A stretch of DNA of 22,777 nt. Origin: a virus. The translations under genes and the position numbers were made by a program. Where the stretch lies: IMG/VR virus record IMGVR_UViG_3300043570_001584, positions 1 through 22,777 of that record. One strand, given 5' to 3'. The number at the start of each line of letters is the position of its first letter. The stretch's first letter is position 1. This document shows, in pieces, positions 18,679 through 22,777 of this stretch. The notes beneath the pieces were generated by a model, which saw only the letters and a list, made by a program, of their open reading frames with translations, had not been told where the DNA came from and searched no databases.

Positions 18679-19383
18679 ATGAGTTACTTCTTAGATCGAT
18701 TCGTAGAGGTTCAAGATCGCTATCACAAAAATTATCGATCACAGACTCAGTACTCAACTTGGTTAGGTACAAAGAGATGTGAAAGCATGATCGAGATCAA
18801 TACTGTTCCTAATACTTACTATGAAGAAGAGTACAAAGGTCATGCGTTGATCATTCAAGGTTCACATTCTAAATGGAATACGATCCTTGATAAGAATGGA
18901 GTGCCATTCACTTGGACACCTGATAAAGCAGAGATCGCAACTCGTGGAGATGTAACTGAGCGAAATGTGTATCAGGCTTGGGCTTGGCGAATTGGTGATC
19001 CAACTGAGGGCTCTAATCTTGAATGGAATAGCCAGTACGCAATTATTGGTGGCAATTATCCCTCAGATAATCTTGCCAAGACGATCAAGAGTGCAAAGAA
19101 GCGCATTGATCTTGAAGCAAAGATCGTTGCAGTCAGGGATCAACTGATCTCGATTGCTAATGAACGAATGGCTTACTTCTCAAACATGAGTGATTTCACG
19201 CCATACAACGCAGTAATCAATGATCAGGTGTTCATTCAAGGTCATGGTCGATTGCGTAAGGGTATAGTCGTTGAGACAACTGGATCACGATTCATCGTTG
19301 CTTATGTAACTCCGTCTAATCACAATGATCTGAAATACAAGACACTTCCACTTAGTCGCTTATACAGAAAGGAGAATGCGTGA
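18679..19383 (+). CDS. 234-residue protein of unknown function
   Basis: The product has many Trp and Tyr residues (for example W28, W66, W79, W100, W102). A strand-rich end reads V-F-I-Q-G-H-G-R-L-R-K-G-I-V-V-E-T-T-G-S-R-F-I-V, which looks like a small beta-barrel (SH3- or KOW-like) that may bind nucleic acid or protein. The middle has a helix (I-K-S-A-K-K-R-I-D-L-E-A-K). No family is recognised. It starts right after the preceding stop and overlaps the HNH gene by 4 bp. Confidence 0.72.
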   Translation: MSYFLDRFVEVQDRYHKNYRSQTQYSTWLGTKRCESMIEINTVPNTYYEEEYKGHALIIQGSHSKWNTILDKNGVPFTWTPDKAEIATRGDVTERNVYQAWAWRIGDPTEGSNLEWNSQYAIIGGNYPSDNLAKTIKSAKKRIDLEAKIVAVRDQLISIANERMAYFSNMSDFTPYNAVINDQVFIQGHGRLRKGIVVETTGSRFIVAYVTPSNHNDLKYKTLPLSRLYRKENA

Positions 19384-19856
19384 TAACTAAAAGTAGAAAA
19401 TCACCTAAAACAATAGAGAGAGAAAATTATCTCGCTATTGGTATTAAGGCGTGCAATAAGTGTGACAACTTAAAAGAGTTAAATGAGTTTCGATCTGCTA
19501 AAACAAAGTCAGGTGTTGTCTCTTACTGCCGACCTTGTGAAGATGCCTATAAATTAGAGTGGCATATAAAGCGCAGGGCTGAGATCAAAGAATGGATTTA
19601 CGATTACTTAATGGCTAATCCATGTGTTGATTGCGGTGAAAAGAATGTACTTGCACTCGACTTTGATCACATCAGAGGCGCACGAAAGCGATACAACATC
19701 GCTCACGCATTCATGCTGACTGGCATGACTATTAAAAGGCTGGAGACGGAAGTAGCAAAGTGTGATGTCCGTTGCCGAAAGTGCCATGCGATCCGTACAC
19801 ATATCAATAGCAATTCTTGGAAATACAGAATGGCTAAAGAAAGAGGGGATATATGA
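19380..19856 (+). CDS. HNH endonuclease with two zinc sites
   Basis: In this 158-residue protein an N-terminal zinc ribbon has C25-x2-C28 and C50-x2-C53. The HNH core has C82-x2-C85, D96-H97 (L-D-F-D-H-I-R-G), and V-R-C-R-K-C-H-A-I-R-T-H (C132, C135, H136, H141). The order fits small phage HNH enzymes, which nick or cut DNA in homing or in packaging. It is located in an early-type operon away from any terminase, so homing or host DNA attack is more likely. It overlaps neighbours by 4 bp on both sides. Confidence 0.85.
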   Translation: MITKSRKSPKTIERENYLAIGIKACNKCDNLKELNEFRSAKTKSGVVSYCRPCEDAYKLEWHIKRRAEIKEWIYDYLMANPCVDCGEKNVLALDFDHIRGARKRYNIAHAFMLTGMTIKRLETEVAKCDVRCRKCHAIRTHINSNSWKYRMAKERGDI

Positions 19857-20023
19857 ACTTAACAACTAGAGGGTGGATCGTGCTGGTGATCGTGCCAGTA
19901 CTGATCCTGATCTCACTATTTACTTATGCAACTCGTGATCTTTGCTATGTAGGCAAGGGTGGCAACGCTTTGGGATACGGATCATGTACAAAGATGATCG
20001 ATGAAGTGATCGGAGATAACTAA
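19853..20023 (+). CDS. 56-residue membrane protein
   Basis: Residues 8-24 are hydrophobic (W-I-V-L-V-I-V-P-V-L-I-L-I-S-L-F-T), a single span or signal anchor. A short outside part follows with C31 and C45, possibly a disulfide. GAGGGG lies just upstream of the ATG. It overlaps the HNH gene by 4 bp (ATGA) and the next gene by one base (TAATG). The role is unknown. Confidence 0.65.
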   Translation: MNLTTRGWIVLVIVPVLILISLFTYATRDLCYVGKGGNALGYGSCTKMIDEVIGDN

Positions 20024-20172
20024 TGTGGACTGAAAGTGACAACACAGTACTAATGCGGTGTTGTGATGAAATACAGTTTGAGTACACCTGCTCAGATTGC
20101 GGTGAAAAAGGCGGTTGTATGTTCTGTGATTACAACCCCGATGAACCTTGCGAATGTAAGGAGACAAAATGA
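20023..20172 (+). CDS. 49-residue Cys-rich zinc-binding protein
   Basis: Eight Cys residues are spread through 49 residues (C13, C14, C23, C26, C32, C35, C43, C45), including two C-x2-C pairs, so one or two zinc sites are likely. The remainder is acidic. Coupled to both neighbours (TAATG before, ATGA after). Probably a zinc ribbon adaptor; no partner can be named. Confidence 0.65.
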   Translation: MWTESDNTVLMRCCDEIQFEYTCSDCGEKGGCMFCDYNPDEPCECKETK

Positions 20173-20366
20173 TCCAATCTGATCTAGAAATGTTACTTGC
20201 TGATGTCGTTCGATCTAAATGGGGCGATAAAGGTATTGAGTACTTAGTCGGTGCGATCTCTAGCATCACAACTTCTGATCAACTAACTGTTCTGATCAAT
20301 TCAAATCTTGATTCTCGTGTAGTGCGAACTGCACCTGACGGATCACTATTCTTAGGAGATAACTAA
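20169..20366 (+). CDS. 65-residue acidic protein of unknown function
   Basis: The first 45 residues are predicted helical (L-E-M-L-L-A-D-V-V-R, then I-E-Y-L-V-G-A-I-S-S), with a short C-terminal turn (A-P-D-G-S-L-F-L-G-D-N). It has no Cys and no motif. AAGGAG lies a few bases before the ATG. Both junctions with its neighbours are overlaps. Confidence 0.65.
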   Translation: MIQSDLEMLLADVVRSKWGDKGIEYLVGAISSITTSDQLTVLINSNLDSRVVRTAPDGSLFLGDN

Positions 20367-20584
20367 TGATTGCAACAGTAAAAGAAGCAATAGACATTCT
20401 TCAACGCACTTATGGGAATGCACTTGATGAACAACTCGTAATTACTTGGTGGGATTCAAAGGACTTTGATGAAATGACAGATGATGCAATTCAAATCTGT
20501 GATGATGCACTTGAAGTGTGCGTAAGCCATGTCAACGACACAGTATGGCAGAATGCAAAGATGTTAAATGAAGGAGAAGAATAA
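20366..20584 (+). CDS. 72-residue acidic protein of unknown function
   Basis: It begins M-I-A-T-V-K-E-A-I-D-I-L-Q-R-T-Y and has a strand (L-V-I-T-W-W) followed by a Asp/Glu-rich helix region. The pattern strand, 'W-W-D-S-K-D-F', then helix recurs in small phage proteins but its role is unknown. Its overall acidic charge could suggest DNA mimicry, but this is speculative. TAGGAG precedes the start, and it shares one base with the previous stop. Confidence 0.65.
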   Translation: MIATVKEAIDILQRTYGNALDEQLVITWWDSKDFDEMTDDAIQICDDALEVCVSHVNDTVWQNAKMLNEGEE

Positions 20585-20752
20585 ATGGGATATGCACAGA
20601 TCATTCGTAGGGTAGAAGCCCACGAACTAACTAATTGCGATGATTGCGGGAATGACGAACTTACTTCATCAGGCAGATTGATCTTGGATTCAAGAGATGA
20701 ACCTGTGATGTGGTTCTGCTTTAACTGCGTTCAGAAAATAACTACAAAGTAA
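20585..20752 (+). CDS. 55-residue zinc ribbon protein
   Basis: C18-x2-C21 and C45-x2-C48 enclose a strand-rich middle, a typical four-Cys zinc ribbon. A GGAG lies 8-11 nt before the ATG, inside the previous gene. It is the last gene before the structured non-coding stretch at 20757-21014; its stop is 4 bp before the first closing stem begins. Confidence 0.7.
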   Translation: MGYAQIIRRVEAHELTNCDDCGNDELTSSGRLILDSRDEPVMWFCFNCVQKITTK

Positions 20753-20756
20753 CTTT

Positions 20757-20878
20757 ATCGAGTAGGGGTCAACGCAGGGTTAACGACAGGGTTAATTCAT
20801 TTCCCTATCTCCTTACCTGCTAAGGGCGATCATGATCGGCTTCTATGATTGCCGTAGTCGTATCTGCCCCTACTCGAT
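20757..20878 (+). ncRNA. Structured element 1 with 12-bp perfect closing stem
   Basis: ATCGAGTAGGGG (20757-20768) pairs perfectly with 20867-20878 around a 98-nt interior. The interior holds CAGGGTTAA twice-like repeats, AGGG/CCCT and GCAGG/CCTGC pairings, and the palindrome CGATCATGATCG. T-rich sequence (20883-20887) follows the stem. It could be a structured RNA, a leader or terminator-like element, or a DNA cruciform. No open frame fits it. Confidence 0.5.
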
Positions 20879-20885
20879 TCTATTT

Positions 20886-21014
20886 TTGGTAGAGATCATT
20901 GACACCTAGCAGATCACGGCGATCTGTAAAGATGTTATGAAAATCTTGCAAGATCGCTGATCCGTTCTTAGATCAGCGCACGACATCGTTCTACTTCTTG
21001 ATGATCTCTACCAA
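20886..21014 (+). ncRNA. Structured element 2 with 14-bp perfect closing stem and three inner hairpins
   Basis: TTGGTAGAGATCAT (20886-20899) pairs perfectly with 21001-21014. Inside are CAGATC/GATCTG (20910-20926, loop 5), AAGAT/ATCTT (20929-20947) and CGCTGATC/GATCAGCG (20955-20978, loop 8). This makes a cloverleaf-like multi-branch shape. It is not a tRNA: the stem is too long and no T-loop is seen. A T-rich run follows. It lies just upstream of the helix-turn-helix gene. Confidence 0.5.
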
Positions 21015-21043
21015 TTTATTTATTACCTAGAGAGGAATAAAAT

Positions 21044-21217
21044 ATGGAAACTGCACGACTATTCACAATAGATGAAGTAAACCGAATACTTAATGCACGA
21101 TTTGTACATGGTGAATCGTTACAAAGTGTCGCTAATCAATTTGGTACAACTCGCGTTCTGATCCGTAAATTAGAAAGCAATTACTTAAAACGACTCAAAG
21201 GAGAAATACATGACTGA
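21044..21217 (+). CDS. Small helix-turn-helix protein
   Basis: In this 57-residue protein, residues 22-43 (H-G-E-S-L-Q-S-V-A-N-Q-F-G then T-T-R-V-L-I-R-K-L-E) fit a helix-turn-helix of the resolvase or sigma-4-like type, with the turn at F-G-T-T. GAGG lies about 8 nt before the ATG. It follows the structured element directly, so it may regulate, or be regulated by, that region. It overlaps the next gene by 8 bp. Confidence 0.65.
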   Translation: METARLFTIDEVNRILNARFVHGESLQSVANQFGTTRVLIRKLESNYLKRLKGEIHD

Positions 21218-21548
21218 ACTATCCGAACACCAAACTGATCTAATTAAATCAATCACGATCGCTAACGAGTTTCTAAAGATCGTTCGTGGATTCAAGGTTG
21301 ATTCAGATCGCACAGACAGTCTGCCTCAGGAGATCAAGGAGTATCTAGCCAATGAGCATCTCAATACGATCATGGAAGATAAAGAGATCGAACCTGAAAT
21401 GCTTATATGGGGAATGCTTCACATGATCGAGATTCTGTTGAAGTATTCTGATCTTAATCCTGAGGACTTAACAGAGGTAATGGATTCATTCGTTAAATAT
21501 GTTGTGGCAAATCCTGATCAATATACAGATAGGAGTAATGATGAATAG
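21210..21548 (+). CDS. 112-residue acidic helical protein of unknown function
   Basis: The protein is nearly all helical and strongly acidic (for example M-E-D-K-E-I-E-P-E, then L-N-P-E-D-L-T-E-V-M-D), with no Cys. AAAGGAG lies 7 nt before the ATG. The gene overlaps the helix-turn-helix gene and the WhiB gene. It may act as a small regulator or anti-host factor, but this is inferred only from its neighbours. Confidence 0.7.
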   Translation: MTELSEHQTDLIKSITIANEFLKIVRGFKVDSDRTDSLPQEIKEYLANEHLNTIMEDKEIEPEMLIWGMLHMIEILLKYSDLNPEDLTEVMDSFVKYVVANPDQYTDRSNDE

Positions 21549-21816
21549 ATTTGAGATCACGAATGCGCCATGTCAGAAGGGCGTTGATCCTGAAATCTTC
21601 TTTCCTGATCCAACAGAGACGGCAAAGATTCATGAAGCAAAATCGATCTGCGGTCAATGCGATCCAGTCACAAAGAATGAGTGCCTGACATTCGCACTCA
21701 CTAATGGTGTGCAGTACGGCATCTTTGGTGGGCTTACTGAACAAGAGCGTAGCAATTTACGCCGAAGAGAGAACCGAAAGTACAAGCAATATGTATCAGT
21801 AGTGGGGGAATACTAA
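21541..21816 (+). CDS. WhiB-family iron-sulfur transcription factor
   Basis: This is a 91-residue protein. C11, C37, C40 and C48 would bind a [4Fe-4S] cluster, and G-I-F-G-G at 60-64 is the WhiB turn before a basic helix (L-R-R-R-E-N-R-K). WhiB proteins bind the primary sigma factor and are confined to actinobacteria and their phages. Here the last pair is C-x2-C-x7-C rather than the usual C-x2-C-x5-C, an insertion of two residues. The second of two adjacent ATGs is chosen because AGGAG lies 5 nt before it. The phage copy may redirect host transcription. Confidence 0.88.
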   Translation: MNRFEITNAPCQKGVDPEIFFPDPTETAKIHEAKSICGQCDPVTKNECLTFALTNGVQYGIFGGLTEQERSNLRRRENRKYKQYVSVVGEY

Positions 21817-21944
21817 TGGAGTACGCAAAGAATCAGGTAGTAATAGAGGTCAATGGTGGCGTTGCAGAAGTAACTCGTTGCCCTAGTGAGATCGAAGTGA
21901 TCATTATTGATCACGATAACGACATGAATGGAGATCAAGAATGA
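21816..21944 (+). CDS. 42-residue conserved-type phage miniprotein
   Basis: The protein reads V-V-I-E-V-N-G-G-V-A-E-V-T and I-E-V-I-I-I-D-H-D-N-D, a two-strand pattern seen in very small proteins of many phages and bacteria, without known function. The stretch G-G-V-A-E-V and the D-H-D-N-D end would be the key residues. It shares one base with the WhiB stop (TAATG) and overlaps the next gene by 4 bp. Confidence 0.7.
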   Translation: MEYAKNQVVIEVNGGVAEVTRCPSEIEVIIIDHDNDMNGDQE

Positions 21945-22102
21945 AAACTCTTGAAGATATTGATTACGAGATCGCATTCATTGAGACTGAATTAGAAGCC
22001 AATGAGTTTGTTTATCTCAGTAAAGATCAACTAACTGGTTGGTTGTCGGCACTTAATTGGGTTAAGTCAAAGTGGGATTACGAAAGGAAAACTAATGGAT
22101 AA
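21941..22102 (+). CDS. 53-residue helical protein of unknown function
   Basis: The N-terminal 20 residues form an acidic helix (I-D-Y-E-I-A-F-I-E-T-E-L-E-A), followed by a Trp-containing helix (G-W-L-S-A-L-N-W-V-K-S-K-W). It has no Cys. GGAG lies about 9 nt before the ATG. Both ends overlap neighbouring genes (4 and 8 bp). Confidence 0.65.
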   Translation: MKTLEDIDYEIAFIETELEANEFVYLSKDQLTGWLSALNWVKSKWDYERKTNG

Positions 22103-22277
22103 CATTAACGAGATGATCTTGGTAGATCGTGAAGAGGTCGAGTTACTTGCAGAGCAAGACATCACCGATGATCAATGGCAGATGATCAAAGAACAGATCG
22201 CAACTGACGATAATATGTGGCAGGTTATCGATGAGTGCATCAGACATACTGTTGATCAGGTGATCATCAATGGTTAA
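22095..22277 (+). CDS. 60-residue acidic protein of unknown function
   Basis: An acidic, helical protein with a high Asp/Glu content (about a quarter of residues) and one Cys at 48. AAAGGA lies about 6 nt before the ATG. It overlaps both neighbours by 8 bp. Nothing in the sequence identifies its role. Confidence 0.65.
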   Translation: MDNINEMILVDREEVELLAEQDITDDQWQMIKEQIATDDNMWQVIDECIRHTVDQVIING

Positions 22278-22755
22278 TACATTCTTGCCATTCCCACAAT
22301 TTACTAAATCTGCTCAGGCACTTGATTACAGGCGATTAGGTAAGCAACGAGTAGAGGCGTGGCAGATACTTCAAGCCCTTAGGGGCGAGACTAAAGGCTG
22401 GACTAATCACCCTGCTACGAATATGTGGCGTGGTCATGAGAAAGCCTTGTGCGAATACGGAATTGCGATCTGCAAAGAATGGATCAGTCGTGGATACAAA
22501 GACACGATGCTCGATCGATTCGTTGCGGTGCATTCGTTATTACCTGATTGCGATATGCCTGTGTGGTTAGGTGATTCTTCATTTCACCAGTCGCATCAGA
22601 GCAACTTAAAACGCAAAGATGCGGATCATTACAACTTCAATGTTGAAGATGATCTTCCGTATCTTTGGTTTGATCGAATGCTCGGTGACTTCAAAGTATT
22701 TAAGATTGGAAAAAAACCTAATGAAACTAAATCGAAAACTGGTGCAACGCTATGA
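22270..22755 (+). CDS. MSMEG_6728-like protein (pyrimidine-dimer glycosylase-like)
   Basis: This 161-residue protein matches the actinobacterial MSMEG_6728-type family end to end. It has F-L-P-F-P-Q-F, L-D-Y-R-R-L-G-K-Q-R-V-E-A-W-Q-I-L, G-W-T-N-H-P-A-T-N-M-W-R-G, W-L-G-D-S-S-F-H-Q-S-H-Q-S-N-L, and D-L-P-Y-L-W-F. The family is linked to T4-type pyrimidine-dimer DNA glycosylases, with R-L-G-K-Q-R as the likely functional core; activity of this branch is not established to my knowledge. It would fit repair of UV damage in phage DNA. It overlaps the next gene by 4 bp. Confidence 0.83.
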   Translation: MVNTFLPFPQFTKSAQALDYRRLGKQRVEAWQILQALRGETKGWTNHPATNMWRGHEKALCEYGIAICKEWISRGYKDTMLDRFVAVHSLLPDCDMPVWLGDSSFHQSHQSNLKRKDADHYNFNVEDDLPYLWFDRMLGDFKVFKIGKKPNETKSKTGATL

Positions 22756-22777
22756 AGGACTGGCTCACTACTACCGA
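22752..22777 (+). CDS. Start of a gene cut by the window edge
   Basis: ATG at 22752 overlaps the preceding TGA as ATGA. Only eight full codons (M-K-D-W-L-T-T-T) are visible, so no function can be given. Confidence 0.5.

Noticed and set aside
20886-21014. tRNA or tmRNA
   Set aside because: The shape is cloverleaf-like, but the closing stem is 14 bp, no T-loop sequence or CCA-type end is present and the arm sizes do not fit.

Overview
The window is the genome, or part of it, of a tailed phage of Actinobacteria. Signs of this are a WhiB-family protein, a DUF7455-type zinc ribbon, an FmdB-like ribbon, an MSMEG_6728-like protein, a CHAP/PG_binding_1 endolysin, tightly overlapping small genes (ATGA and TAATG junctions) and no rRNA, tRNA, transposase or integrase. 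Base composition is moderate to low in GC, which would suit a phage of low-GC freshwater actinobacteria. That host guess is inference. No head, tail or terminase gene lies inside the window.

Layout: (1) 1-5745, mostly minus strand: a secreted Ala/Val/Thr-rich protein cut by the left edge, small unknown proteins, a plus-strand pair of zinc proteins (1888-2174), then a lysis-type block (membrane protein, coiled coil, proteasome-like Ntn hydrolase, endolysin, PD-(D/E)XK-like nuclease, membrane miniproteins) and a phosphomannose-isomerase-type cupin. (2) 5758-12025, minus strand: a compact cassette of small enzymes. It holds four ADP-ribosyltransferase-like proteins, two GNAT acetyltransferases, two related C-H-D cysteine hydrolases, two ParB-like proteins and several unknowns. 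Many of them share a short motif near the N-terminus, L-S-x-x-Q-[FW] or L-G-R-Q-W, although their enzyme domains are unrelated. I read this as a possible targeting or packaging tag on a set of effectors. This is the strongest candidate here for an undescribed system. (3) 12026-13794: non-coding except for an endonuclease VII-like gene, with repeated 9-mers, AT-rich inverted repeats and many hairpins. It lies between the minus-strand and plus-strand halves and is a candidate origin/control region. (4) 13795-22777, plus strand: early-type genes. These are miniproteins, a MoxR-like AAA+ ATPase next to a VWA/HExxH protein, an HNH endonuclease, zinc ribbons, a helix-turn-helix protein, WhiB and an MSMEG_6728-like protein. 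Two tandem structured elements with long perfect closing stems sit at 20757-21014.

How it may work together: the plus half would be expressed early for replication and host control (WhiB, helix-turn-helix, AAA+/VWA). The minus half would be late, giving lysis functions and effectors made before packaging, which could enter the next host with the DNA. The tetranucleotide GATC is several-fold denser in the right half than in the left, so the two halves also differ in composition.
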